A DNA stretch of 64,000 nucleotides from Liolophura sinensis (taxonomy: Eukaryota > Mollusca > Polyplacophora > Chitonida > Chitonidae): assembly GCF_032854445.1 (NCBI RefSeq), contig NC_088302.1, positions 30,163,979-30,227,978 of the forward strand, read 5' to 3'. Below are positions 22,312-34,700 of this stretch, piece after piece. The position numbers and the translations under genes were made by a program. The stretch's first letter is position 1. Each line of letters opens with the position of its first letter. The notes below the pieces were generated by a model, which did not search any database, had not been told where the DNA came from, and saw only the letters and a program-made list of their open reading frames with translations.

Positions 22312-25300
22312 GCTCTTGTGGTGGTCCTTACCGTCTTGAAGGCATGGTTGGACGTGACTGGCACAAGGACGAGAAGGAATTGCAAACTGGAAACAACTGT
22401 CTTGAGCAGAGCTCTTGTGGTGGTCCTGACCGTCTTGAAGGCATGGTTGGACGTGACTGGCACAAGGACGAGAAGGAATTGCAAACTGGAAACAACTGTC
22501 TTGAGCAGAGCTCTTGTGGTGGTCCTGACCGTCTTGAAGGCATGGTTGGACGTGACTGGCACAAGGACGAGAAGGAATTGCAAACCGGAAACAACTGTCT
22601 TGAGCAGAGCTCTTGTGGTGGTCCTGACCGTCTTGAAGGCATGGTTGGACGTGACTGGCACAAGGACGAGAAGGAATTGCAAACTGGAAACAACTGTCTT
22701 GAGCAGAGCTCTTGTGGTGGTCCTGACCGTCTTGAAGGCATGGTTGGACGTGACTGGCACAAGGACGAGAAGGAATTGCAGACTGGAAACAACTGTCTTG
22801 AGCAGAGCTCTTGTGGTGGTCCTGACCGTCTTGAAGGCATGGTTGGACGTGACTGGCACAAGGACGAGAAGGAATTGCAAACTGGAAACAACTGTCTTGA
22901 GCAGAGCTCTTGTGGTGGTCCTGGCCGTCTTGAAGGCATGGTTGGACGTGACTGGCACAAGGACGAGAAGGAATTGCAAACCGGAAACAACTGTCTTGAG
23001 CAGAGCTCTTGTGGTGGTCCTGACCGTCTTGAAGGCATTGGTTGGACGTGACTGGCACAAGGACGAGAAGGAATTGCAAACTGGAAACAACTGTCTTGAG
23101 CAGAGCTCTTGTGGTGGTCCTGACCGTCTTGAAGGCATGGTTGGACGTGACTGGCACAAGGACGAGAAGGAATTGCAAACTGGAAACAACTGTCTTGAGC
23201 AGAGCTCTTGTGGTGGTCCTTACCGTCTTGAAGGCATGGTTGAACGTGACTGGCACAAGGACGAGAAGGAATTGCAAACTGGAAACAACTGTCTTGAGCA
23301 GAGCTCTTGTGGTGGTCCTTACCGTCTTGAAGGCATGGTTGGACGTGACTGGCACAAGGACGAGAAGGAATTGCAAACTGGAAACAACTGTCTTGAGCAG
23401 AGCTCTTGTGGTGGTCCTTACCGTCTTGAAGGCATGGTTGGACGTGACTGGCACAAGGACGAGAAGGAATTGCAAACTGGAAACAACTGTCTTGAGCAGA
23501 GCTCTTGTGGTGGTCCTGACCGTCTGAAGGCATGGTTGGACGTGACTGGCACAAGGACGAGAAGGAATTGCAGACTGGAAACAACTGTCTTGAGCAGAGC
23601 TCTTGTGGTGGTCCTGACCGTCTTGAAGGCATGTTGGACGTGGACTGGCACAAGGACGAGAAGGAATTGCAAACTGGAAACAACTGTCTTGAGCAGAGCT
23701 CTTGTGGTGGTCCTGACCGTCTTGAAGGCAGGTTGGACGTGACTGGCACAAGGACGAGAAGGAATTGCAAACTGGAAACAACTGTCTTGAGCAGAGCTCT
23801 TGTGGTGGTCCTGACCGTCTTGAAGGCATGGTTGGACGTGACTGGCACAAGGACGAGAAGGAATTGCAAACTGGAAACAACTGTCTTGAGCAGAGCTCTT
23901 GTGGTGGTCCTGGCCGTCTTGAAGGCATGGTTGGACGTGACTGGCACAAGGACGAGAAGGAATTGCAAACCGGAAACAACTGTCTTGAGCAGAGCTCTGT
24001 GGTGGTCCTGACCCGTCTTGAAGGGCATTGGTTGGACGTGACTGGCACAAGGACGAGAAGGAATTGCAAACTGGAAACAACTGTCTTGAGCAGAGCTCTT
24101 GTGGTGGTCCTGACCGTCTTGAAGGCATGGTTGGACGTGACTGGCACAAGGACGAGAAGGAATTGCAAACTGGAAACAACTGTCTTGAGCAGAGCTCTTG
24201 TGGTGGTCCTGACCGCCTTGAAGGCATGGTTGGACGTGACTGGCACAAAGGACGAGAAGGAATTGCAAACTGGAAACAACTGTCTGAGCAGAGCTCTTGT
24301 GGTGTCCTGACCGTCTTGAAGGCATGGTTGGACGTGACTGGCACAAGGACGAGAAGGAATTGCAAACTGGAAACAACTGTCTTGAGCAGAGCTCTTGTGG
24401 TGGTCCTGACCGTCTTGAAGGCATGGTTGGACGTGACTGGCACAAGGACGAGAAGGAATTGCAAACTGGAAACAACTGTCTTGAGCAGAGCTCTTGTGGT
24501 GGTCCTTACCGTCTTGAAGGCATGGTTGAACGTGACTGGCACAAGGACGAGAAGGAATTGCAAACTGGAAACAACTGTCTTGAGCAGAGCTCTTGTGGTG
24601 GTCCTTACCGTCTTGAAGGCATGGTTGGACGTGACTGGCACAAGGACGAGAAGGAATTGCAAACTGGAAACAACTGTCTTGAGCAGAGCTCTTGTGGTGG
24701 TCCTTACCGTCTTGAAGGCATGGTTGGACGTGACTGGCACAAGGACGAGAAGGAATTGCAAACTGGAAACAACTGTCTTGAGCAGAGCTCTTGTGGTGGT
24801 CCTGACCGTCTTGAAGGCATGGTTGGACGTGACTGGCACAAGGACGAGAAGGAATTGCAGACTGGAAACAACTGTCTTGAGCAGAGCTCTTGTGGTGGTC
24901 CTGACCGTCTTGAAGGCATGGTTGGACGTGACTGGCACAAGGACGAGAAGGAATTGCAAACTGGAAACAACTGTCTTGAGCAGAGCTCTTGTGGTGGTCC
25001 TGACCGTCTTGAAGGCATGGTTGGACGTGACTGGCACAAGGACGAGAAGGAATTGCAAACTGGAAACAACTGTCTTGAGCAGAGCTCTTGTGGTGGTCCT
25101 GACCGTCTTGAAGGCATGGTTGGACGTGACTGGCACAAGGACGAGAAGGAATTGCAAACTGGAAACAACTGTCTTGAGCAGAGCTCTTGTGGTGGTCCTG
25201 GCCGTCTTGAAGGCATGGTTGGACGTGACTGGCACAAGGACGAGAAGGAATTGCAAACCGGAAACAACTGTCTTGAGCAGAGCTCTTGTGGTGGTCCTGA

Positions 25301-25778
25301 CCGTCTTGAAGGCATTGGTTGGACGTGACTGGCACAAGGACGAGAAGGAATTGCAAACTGGAAACAACTGTCTTGAGCAGAGCTCTTGTGGTGGTCCTGA
25401 CCGCCTTGAAGGCATGGTTGGACGTGACTGGCACAAGGACGAGAAGGAATTGCAAACTGGAAACAACTGTCTTGAGCAGAGCTCTTGTGGTGGTCCTGAC
25501 CGCCTTGAAGGCATGGTTGGACGTGACTGGCACAAGGACGAGAAGGAATTGCAGACTGGAAACAACTGTCTTGAGCAGAGCTCTTGTGGTGGTCCTGACC
25601 GTCTTGAAGGCATGGTTGGACGTGACTGGCACAAGGACGAGAAGGAATTGCAAACTGGAAACAACTGTCTTGAGCAGAGCTCTTGTGGTGGTCCTGACCG
25701 TCTTGAAGGCATGGTTGGACGTGACTGGCACAAGGACGAGAAGGAATTGCAAACCGGAAACAACTGTCTTGAGCAGAG
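22312..25778. repeat. 99-bp satellite block, about 35 tandem copies
   Basis: The period is 99 bp, seen from the recurrence of GGCATGGTTGGACGTGACTG at 22,341, 22,440 and 22,539 and onward. Copies are roughly 97-100% alike. Shared variants (CTTACC/CTGACC/CTGGCC, CAAACC/CAAACT/CAGACT, and a one-base insertion giving GGCATTGGTTGG) recur in blocks of about 10-13 units, as in 22,740-23,520 and 24,800-25,560, indicating segmental re-amplification. Because 99 is divisible by three and the unit lacks stops in five of six frames, open frames up to 1,222 codons arise. No start context, splice site or family match supports coding. Confidence 0.95.
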
Positions 25779-26600
25779 AGGTCTGGTCAAAAATTAAGTA
25801 AGGCCTGAATTTCCGACAGCAATTAGTGTATATATTCACTCGCACCTGTACATCACAGTTAATGTCTTTATAGCGTTTGTAGTCGGTTTTGCGCAGGGAA
25901 ATATTTGTAAAAAACATTTTTATCCCCGTAATATATAATACAAAGTGGGGTGAGGTGAGGTTTGCCAACGGGTTTCCTACAGTTTTTGTCGTAATAGTAG
26001 AGAGAAATCTCAGGGTATGTTCGAGTACGGGAAGTCATGAACTTAATTTACAGTTACGTTAATCCCTTTTTGCACTGCAACATTAAACAAATTATAATTA
26101 AACAAATTTGACAGTCTTATTTGTGACACTTTTTTCCCATATGTTGTTCCGAGTCTCACAGGTACTTATATAATTAGATGTATGCACATAATTAAAAATA
26201 ATATGCATATAATTTAGGATCCATCGACCCATAAATAAAAACTGGGATGTCTTTAATGGAGAAAGTACGAGTAACCGTACCTTCCTATAAAAAAAAAAAG
26301 ACTCGCGCCTCGTCGATTCTCTTTGGATAATATCCAGTGCTGTCAGCTACATAATAATTTTCATTCAGTTTTAAGAAAATATTAAAACAAATTCAAGTCT
26401 TTTAAAATCAAGAACTTCGATAATCGTTGTGATGATTATATAATAACTATTTTTATTCTCTTAAGATATATGTATATAAATATGCTTGAGGTTTTACGTT
26501 GTGCCAAGGAACCTTATGATCACGTGACTGCGGCATCCCGCTTCGTGTCACCATCGACTCCCTTTGATTGGAAAGATGCTGAAGCAAAGAAAGTGAGTTT
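25779..26600. other. AT-rich flank of the satellite
   Basis: No gene or repeat recognised. A poly-A run lies at about 26,288-26,299. Similarity to the left arm begins near 26,600. Confidence 0.4.
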
Positions 26601-26834
26601 ACTATGTTTATGAGTTTATCAATTCCTGTCACCAAAAACGTGAAGAAATTCTCACCAAGATGGCCACCAAACCATGGATCACAAATGACAATCCCATCCA
26701 GCGTGCAAGAGCGGAATATCTTCAGTGTCTATATGGTGTCACGTATTTTATGCTAATTATACGAACCGTTGATATTTGCACCAGGCGGATGTTAAGATTC
26801 GTCACGTTGAGCGCACCAGCATCCAGTTGGTCAT

Positions 26835-27905
26835 GTGCAATAAATCACGTTAGTCAGGATATGACCGCTTCATCCTGCACGTAGATCATGCAATGAATCA
26901 CGTTAGTCAGGATATGACCGCTTCATCCTGCACGTAGATCATGCAATAAATCACGTTAGTCAGGATATGACCGCTTCATCCTGCACGTAGATCATGCAAT
27001 AAATCACGTTAGTCAGGATATGACCACCTCATCCTGCACCGTAGATCATGCAATAAATCACGTTAGTCAGGATATGACCACCTCATCCTGCACGTAGATC
27101 ATGCAATAAATCACGTTAGTCAGGATATGACCGCTTCATCCTGCACGTAGATCATCCAGGAAATGATGTTAGTCAGGACATGACCGCCCATCCTTCGAAT
27201 ACATCATGCAATAAATCACGTTAGTCAGGATATGTCCTCTGTACCCGTCACATAGACCATCCAGGAAATCACGTTAGTCAGGATATGACCACCTCATCCT
27301 GCACGTAGATCATGCAATAAATCACGTTAGTCAGGATATGACCGCTTCATCCTGCACGTAGATCATCCAGGAAATGATGTTAGTCAGGACATGACCGCCC
27401 CATCCTTCGAATACATCATGCAATAAATCACGTTAGTCAGGATATGTCCTCTGTACCCGTCACATAGACCATCCAGGAAATCACGTTAGTCAGGATATGA
27501 CCACCTCATCCTGCACGTAGATCATGCAATAAATCACGTTAGTCAGGATATGACCGCTTCATCCTGCACGTAGATCATCAGGAAATGATGTTAGTCAGGA
27601 CATGACCGCCCCATCCTTCGAATACATCATGCAATAAATCACGTTAGTCAGGATATGTCCTCTGTACCCGTCACATAGACCATCCAGGAAATCACGCTAG
27701 TTAGAATATGACCGCCCCATTCTTCAAGTAGATCGTGCAATAAATCACGTTAGTCAGACCGCCACATCCTTCACACAGAACATTCTATAAATCTCATTAG
27801 TCACGATATGGCCGCCTCACTTCAAGTAGATCATGCAATAAATCATGTTGGTTAGGATGTGACCGCCTCATTCTTCAAGTAGATCATCCAATAAATCACG
27901 TTAAA
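26835..27905 (-). repeat. 53-bp stop-codon minisatellite after gene 2, about 20 copies
   Basis: Reverse-complement counterpart of 16,821-17,185. The unit on the + strand contains CAATAAATCACGTTAGTCAG and ATATGACCGC, that is, the complement of the M4/stop segment. A higher-order block of about four units (about 212 bp) is repeated three times between 27,140 and 27,700, marked by the variants GGAAATGATGTTAG and ATATGTCCTCTGTACCCG. Confidence 0.93.
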
Positions 27906-28780
27906 CAAGAAGAACACCAACGGGAAGGCCACCCGTGAGAATTTATCCAGCATCAGTGCTTTGTGTTTGCCAGCTGATTTTTCCTTGGTAAACGGCGTTG
28001 AATTACCGTCTGAAAAGGTAGAAAATTGCACTGTTATCTGATTACAAAGACATCTTAGATTGAATGTGTGTCTTAAGAACACCGCATCACCCTTATGTAT
28101 GTCTCTATACGATGCATTCTGATTTTATGTCTTAATGAGTTGTTCAGGAAGAAAACAGTGCCAAATATTTGACAAACTACTTATTTATTAATGGTTACTG
28201 TGCAAGGAGCCGGACGTAGTATGTCAACTGCTTCTTCCATGTCAAATCTGAACTATGCTTGGATCACGTGTCGGTATGTTCTCCCCTAACATCCTGCATA
28301 TTTCACATCTGACACTGTTGAATGGTTATGCGATTGCGACTTGACAATTAACAGTAATAAATTTTGATATAGTGTTAATGATTTGTGCACGTTATACTTT
28401 AAGTCTAAGAACCAAGTCAAACATTCGTATACCACACGGCAAGTCAGAATGGGACGTTCCAGGTCGGTACAATTTTAATTTCCAGATCAAAACAAAAAGA
28501 AAAGACCGCAACAACGTAAAAGCATAGACCCACATAACACAGTCCTCATACGATTTCATAAAGCCATCAACCAGTAAAATTATTAATTATTCATACCAAA
28601 AGCGGATTTCAATTGTCATTATAATTCAGTTATTTTTAGTCGCTGGGAATTACTGCCCAAGTCAAAAAGAGTCTCCTGATCCACCACGTTTGCCCTTAGG
28701 GTACCTGCTGCCCTGTGTCATTGCCCTTCCGTTTATCTGCCACCCTACGTGTATGTCTGGCTATGTTTGTCACAGCTCAC

Positions 28781-29133
28781 CTGTTTAAGGCTTGCGGTGC
28801 TCTCAGACTTGTTTTGCCTGCTTAGGACATTAACAGCGGCAAACTCAAGGAGCGCAGCAAATACAAAACACAGACAGGTGGCCAGCCAAGCGTCCAGGGC
28901 CTTGACGTAGGAGACCTGAGGGAGGCTGGCCTGTAGGGTGGAGCTCTGGGTGGTGAGGGTAAGCACGGTGAGCACCCCGAGGGAGATCCGGGCGGGCACG
29001 GCGTCCACGTTCAAGAAGAAGGAGACCCAACTCAGGAGGACAATCAGAGCACTGGGAATGTACACCTGAAGGATGAAATAGCCGTGGTCTCTTTCCAGAT
29101 AGATATTCGATCTCAGACACGTAAACTTGTCTG
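28781..29133 (-). pseudogene. Receptor gene 2, exon 7: loop C and M1-M3, still open
   Basis: It is about 98% identical to exon 7 of gene 1 by eye, with one clear amino-acid change (ADEF to ADKF before the loop C Cys). PAR and the 6' Leu (codon 28,982-28,980) are conserved. Donor CAG|GTGAGC. Confidence 0.9.
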
Positions 29134-29239
29134 CTGTTGACAAAATCAATGTAAAGGACAAGGTAGACATAGTTTATGTACACTTGTACATGTAGACAAA
29201 GGAGACCGAATAACTTAACGATAACTGCATGGTATCCGT

Positions 29240-29411
29240 GGCACTTTCTCTCCGGCCGCAAGTGGGAAGATCTGCCAGCAGCCTGCTGAAGGCTGCGGAG
29301 GGCTTTCCTCCGGGCTCCGTCCGGTTTCCTCCCACCATAACGCTAGCTGCCGTCGTATAAGTGAAATATTCTTGAGTACGGCGTAAAACACCAATCAAAT
29401 AAATAAATAAA
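29240..29411 (+). mobile_element. SINE, 5'-truncated, right-arm specific, with TSD
   Basis: The body and A-rich tail lie between target-site copies TATCCGT at 29,233-29,239 and 29,412-29,418. The matching left-arm site near 12,612 has a single uninterrupted copy of the site and no SINE. It lies in intron 6 of gene 2. Confidence 0.9.
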
Positions 29412-29439
29412 TATCCGTCGCACATAACAGGACCAAATA

Positions 29440-30250
29440 TTCTGATAATTGGCATTTGGTCATCCGAAATCAATGAAATACGACCTCTTGACATAGTGAC
29501 AACTGACAACTGGTCACACATTATCAGTGGTATACGGCCTCTTGACATTGTGGCAACTGGCAACTTTTCACACATTGTCACTGAAATACGATCTCTTGAC
29601 ATTGTGGAAACTGACAACTGATCACACATTATCAGTGGAATACGAGCTCTTGACATTGTGACAACTGGCAACTGGTCACACAATATCGGTGGAATACGGT
29701 CTCTTGACATTGTGACAACTGGCAACTAGTCACACATTATAAATGCAATACGACCTCTTGACATTGTGACAACTGGCAACTGGTCACACATTATCACTGA
29801 AATACGACCTTTTGACATTGTGACAACTGGCAACTAGTCATACATTATCAGTGCAATACGACATCGTGACATTGTGACAACTGGTATCTGGTTATATATG
29901 CAACCATTGAAATACGGTCACATAACATTGTAATAAATTATAATTGGCATTAGTGACATGTAACACCAGTGAAATACGGACATCTGACTTTGTAATAAAT
30001 TATAACTGGCATTAGCCACACATATAACCTTTGAAATACGGTCACTTGATATTGTAATAAGTTATAACTGGCATTAGTCACATATACAAGTAGTTAAATA
30101 CGGCCACTTGACACCGTGATAATTGGCATGTGATAACATATAAAACCAGTAAATACAGCCAGTCGTAAATACAGCCATCAATGTGATAATTTCATTGAAA
30201 TACGGCCACTAGACAATGTCTTAACTGGCATCTCGTCATATAAGTAACCA
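29440..30250. repeat. 54-bp minisatellite in intron 6 of gene 2
   Basis: Right-arm counterpart of 12,066-12,585, here as GACATTGTGACAACTGGCAA units. Copies become more degenerate toward 30,250, with unit cores such as GAAATACGGTCACTTGA. Confidence 0.85.
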
Positions 30251-31465
30251 GTGAAATAAGTATAAAAGATTACAGCATAGAGACCAGTGATGACAGAGTG
30301 CTAAATAGTCATACGTAACCAAAGTACGATCTCCTGTTAGTTTACTTCAGCTGGGGTTTTATTTTAACTGGTAAAGTAAATGCTTCAAGAGTAAAAGTTT
30401 ACACGCCCCCAGCGTCATGGCTTATTCGAATTCGATATCAAAAAATGCAGCGATGTTAATTTCAGTTCTATCAGGCCATTAAGTTTACTCAAAATTCTGT
30501 ACTGTCATCACCTCTGACATACAAAAACATTAAAGCATTAGGCCACTTGGCATTGTGATCAGCGTTATCTAATCACACATATAAACAAAGAATTAAGCAT
30601 TCTTGACGTAGTGATAACTTGATGGTATTTATTCAAACCTAACCGATGTGGCCGAGGTTTTATTTATGGGAAGCAGGGATCCATAGGAGATTATTCACAT
30701 GGGGAACAGGAAGCCTGCCAACTTAGCAATTAACACAACGACATCATCTACAGGCGTGTTCGATCCCACAAGTCTTCTCGGAGCATGACAGGAAAGGCTT
30801 GTACTGTGAAATTTGCTTGATTCAGATTTTATCCTGTCTGAGAAGGATAACGTGTATTATGCAATGGAGATTCAGACCCTATGTAGAATTGCAACTATTG
30901 GTGAATATATCTATACAATCTTCACACGTATGAACGGGTGGATTGTGATGGCATACCTTGCACGGGGGCTACATCTCATAAATCACGGGGAATAATCGGG
31001 AGTGTATACATGCTGATTGAAAGAAACACCGCAGTGAATGTTCATCGATAAGGTAAACTGTATGAAACTTAAAAAGACATAACTTTTTTCTTTGTGATGT
31101 TGTATAACGGAGATATCACAGTTCAATATAAGCAAAACCGAACACAATGAGAGAATCGAAAGCGATGTTATTAATTTTCGTCAGTCAGGCGCGAGTTATC
31201 TCTATAACCCACAAACACAGCTGTTTCCGCTTACGTCACCTGAACCCTAGTTTGCCCTTAAACCATAGGTGCCTGGGGTATAAGTGGGGCGACATCATAC
31301 ATCCAGTTGTTTTATTATGGCACATCTCATGATCTCGTACGAATTCCAGATAAGAAATCGATTTCTTGAGTAACCAAGTACATTAGAACAATGGCTATGA
31401 CCCTTCAGGTATGTTTCCACACCTATTTCTGAATAACTTATTTGTTGTCTTTTCTTTTAACTTAC

Positions 31466-31600
31466 CTGTCCCATAACCTCTTGTGCAATCGATTGTGTCC
31501 ACTTTCATTATGTGAAAATGTGCGACGAGCATATCATCAGGAGTAATAAACGGGTTGTCTCCGTACCAGGAGAATAACATAGAATCCGTTGTGTGTCCGT
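31466..31600 (-). pseudogene. Receptor gene 2, exon 6: divergent binding-region exon
   Basis: The exon is open and 135 nt long, like gene 1. About 14 substitutions separate the two copies, most of them changing amino acids (for example S to N and V to I before TPDD, T to M after it, Q to H, K to R near the Cys). Confidence 0.85.
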
Positions 31601-32590
31601 CTGAAATAAGCATCAAGCTGAGGAATAAAACGAGCTGAGAAGAAAACGCGATAAACATAAAGAACAAATTTTTTGTCGGGGATGGAGAGGAGGGGAGGGG
31701 GTCTATTAAACACTGGACTCATGATATACAAGGGTATGTAACAGGCACGTACCGGATCTGCAACCTTTGGCACAGACTTGGGCGGACAATTCCTCCCAAA
31801 ACTATTATACGGTATACAGAATAGAAAATCTAATTCATTTCATGTATTTGCTCAAGAATATTATAGGAAAAGCTAAATCATTTAAAAATGGGAAACATAA
31901 CCGGCGTTAACAAGATCTACATTATGTGCGACAACAAAGCATGTCCGATGAAACTTCTTTGATCATTTAATTGTATCCATGAAGTATTGTGACACAGGTA
32001 GTTATGATGGTAGGAAACTCACAACTTTCAGCCTCCACAAGGCATGTCTGACTGTCAAACGGGTAGTACTGTAAGCTCATCTCACAGCCTAATTTCATGG
32101 AAAGTCTGACGGAAAGAAATTGTAAAGGCAAAATAAATACATTGACATTACAAACCAAGAACTGTTTCCATTCCGCTGATGCATTAAAGTAGACAATGTA
32201 AACAAATTGTGTCATAAATATAGCCGTTGTTATTCAAACAATTGCAAGAGCATTGATTATGTATTGATTAAGCCATTGATTGGGTCATTTCTTTAACCTG
32301 GTTTAAGCCAAAAACTACGAATATGTATTTAGACAAAGCAGTGCACCAACGCCGTATTTCTCGTTTGAAAGCACGAAGATGTGGACGAACATGCGCCAAC
32401 AAGGCGAACTGTGTTGAAATTAAAATACATTATCGAATTTCATAACTGAAGAAGGGCAAAGGGTTGTCCCGTTAGGTTTGTCCTACCACAGCCAAATGTC
32501 ACTGAGCAAATGAATTATAAAAATGCTGTAAGACATTACTAATCATAGCGTGAACAGTCTTTGTTTGGACCCTCTGGCTTGACCTCTCAC

Positions 32591-32819
32591 CTCACGCTGT
32601 ATCTAACTGTGCCATTCCTGTACACGTGCATTAATCGATTGGGAACCGTGACGTCATGAACCATGGCGGTCTTCTCATTGGCGAAGAACAAGTCAGGCAC
32701 CCACAAGCTGTCCATCACATTGACATTCAGCTCCAAGGGCTCAGGATGTGGCTGTAGTTACCGTAACTTAGGCGAGGATCAAGCCAAATCAGACGCAAGA
32801 ACAAGGTCACATCAAAATC
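32591..32819 (-). pseudogene. Receptor gene 2, exon 4: frameshifted
   Basis: The exon has the same boundaries as gene 1 exon 4 but is one base shorter. The loss is in the CCC of the codons for Ile-Pro-Glu, near 32,744 on the + strand. Downstream sequence otherwise stays nearly identical to gene 1. Confidence 0.88.
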
Positions 32820-33119
32820 CTACAATAGTATTAATGAGTAAAGGTAACTCACCGTAATTAACAATTCCCTTACCCTTCACTCCTGTTGCCCATTTATCTG
32901 GTCTTCCTCTATTATTCATTCCTTCATATCCTGCCTCCCACTTTTACCCTTTCTTTGTCCTTTTACTCTAAATTGCCTTTTTTACTCCCTCTCTTCTTTT
33001 ATCTGATGTGTATACTCGCTGTGTCCATTCATTCATATATTTTTCAATCATCATTATCATTCCATTCCTTTGTATAACCCCAGTGTTCATAAACGCTTGT
33101 TCTAGTTTTTATATTCGTG

Positions 33120-33160
33120 CATATATATATATATATATATTGTGTGTGTGTAACATCTTC
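33120..33160. repeat. (TA)n/(TG)n microsatellite
   Basis: Short TA tract followed by GTGTGTGTG in intron 3 of gene 2. It corresponds loosely to the larger TA tract near 9,911-10,033. Confidence 0.7.
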
Positions 33161-34429
33161 TTTAACACAACCCACTCTGTCGTCTTTAAGGTTCCTTCAT
33201 TTACAAATTCATTCATTCAGGTCGTCAAACTGATGACTGGCGAAAAGGTGGAAAGAGCTTGATAAATGATAAGTAAGGTCGTCTTAATAACAAAATACAA
33301 CGATGCCAATCATGGTGATCTTCATAAACATACAGGACTGATGGAAAGATCTAAAAACTTATTACATTTAACACGAAATAAGGCAGACAAGATGATGTAT
33401 CGTAAAAGATCATTTAAACAAATTGAAAGCATTAGCAGCAATATCGGCTGGATATTACCAACAGGCTTGATATCAGTGTATCTCTTCCTGTCACCCGTAG
33501 TCACGACCTTTGTTTGAAGGTAATCCTTCTTGCTTTTGATGCTACATAGGGTACACCGGGGATTTTTGCCCTCAAATTATTTCCTTTTAGAAAATATCAG
33601 ACTTGTACCTGTGTTATTTATAGTATTAAAATGATCACCAAGTTTGAATAAGTCAAAAAGTGAGGCGCATTATAAATTTTAGGAATATTATTACCTGTAA
33701 TACGTCCAGAGACAAGGTTCATATTTTGTCAAAGATGACTGTGTAGGCCATTCCAGAATAAACAGCAAAAAATCGATTTAAGTTGTGCTGATTGATTTTT
33801 AGGCAAAACTCGCCATTATAAACTCCGTAAGGAATTAAATGTGGTGACTGTCTACAAGATGTCAATTTATTCTTCGTTTCCCAAATTTTATGGTTTTCGA
33901 AATGTGTAATATAGTGGCCATAAAGTTCAGTGTGCTGTGCTTGGACTTGTCGGCTGCTTTTGTCATCTGGAGGAGGAACAGCTTTGACTAAAAGAGTAGT
34001 TCGGAACTACTTAAAATGGAAGTTTTAGATTGCTGGATGCACGCATTTCCCAATCTCACAAAGATTCTGACGACTTGAATTCATCCAGTGATGAGATTGA
34101 ATATTCATTTCATGCGATATACTTTCAATATTAAAATAATTCTTTTACGCCGAAATGAATTATTGCATTGCAGTTTATAAGCACACGTGGTGAAAAAATT
34201 GTCTTCTGTCATAAACGCGGTTTGTATTTCTTCACATTAATTTAGACACATTAAGAAAAGCGGCATTTCGATACTTTGTTGGATAGCTATAATGAGATTA
34301 TGCTGAAGGACGTACTTTCTCTGCTCACCTTAATGGTTTATGTCGAGTATGAATGTATGAATTGCTTAAATATGACTTGTTTGAGAATTATCAATATTGT
34401 ATGACGTTAAATTTCACTTTCGACCTGCA

Positions 34430-34700
34430 CCGGTACTCATCATGGTGACCTCGGTGAGTTTTAATTTCGACCAAAAATCCTCATGGTGGCCTAGTTAAGT
34501 TTCACTGTCGACCTATATCCATCATGGTAGCCTCGTTAATTTCACTTTCGACCTATGCTCACCATGATGCCACCGTTAAGCTTCGCTTTCGATCCATACT
34601 CACCATACTGGTTTCGTTAAGTTTCATTATCGGCCAATGCTTGTCCTGTTGGCTTCGTTAAGTTTCCTCTATACTCACCATGGTAGCCTCGTTAAATGAA
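34430..34700 (-). repeat. Splice-donor-derived minisatellite in intron 3 of gene 2
   Basis: Right-arm counterpart of 8,010-8,395. About six copies of the unit CTCACCATGGTAGCCTCGTT with a TTTCACTTTCGACCTATA spacer, starting from the true exon 3 end at 34,679. Confidence 0.85.

Noticed and set aside
22300-25968. Single - strand open frame of 1,222 codons
   Set aside because: It is an effect of the 99-bp period and stop-free unit. All three - frames are open, the frame slides at indels, and no start, splice or family evidence supports a gene.
26835-27905. CRISPR-like regular repeats
   Set aside because: Units are directly tandem with no unique spacers, are derived from a receptor exon, and the DNA is eukaryotic.
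28781-29133. Gene conversion of exon 7 between the arms
   Set aside because: Exon 7 is about 98% identical, but exon 4 is close to that and transmembrane regions are constrained, so the contrast is too small to claim without an alignment.
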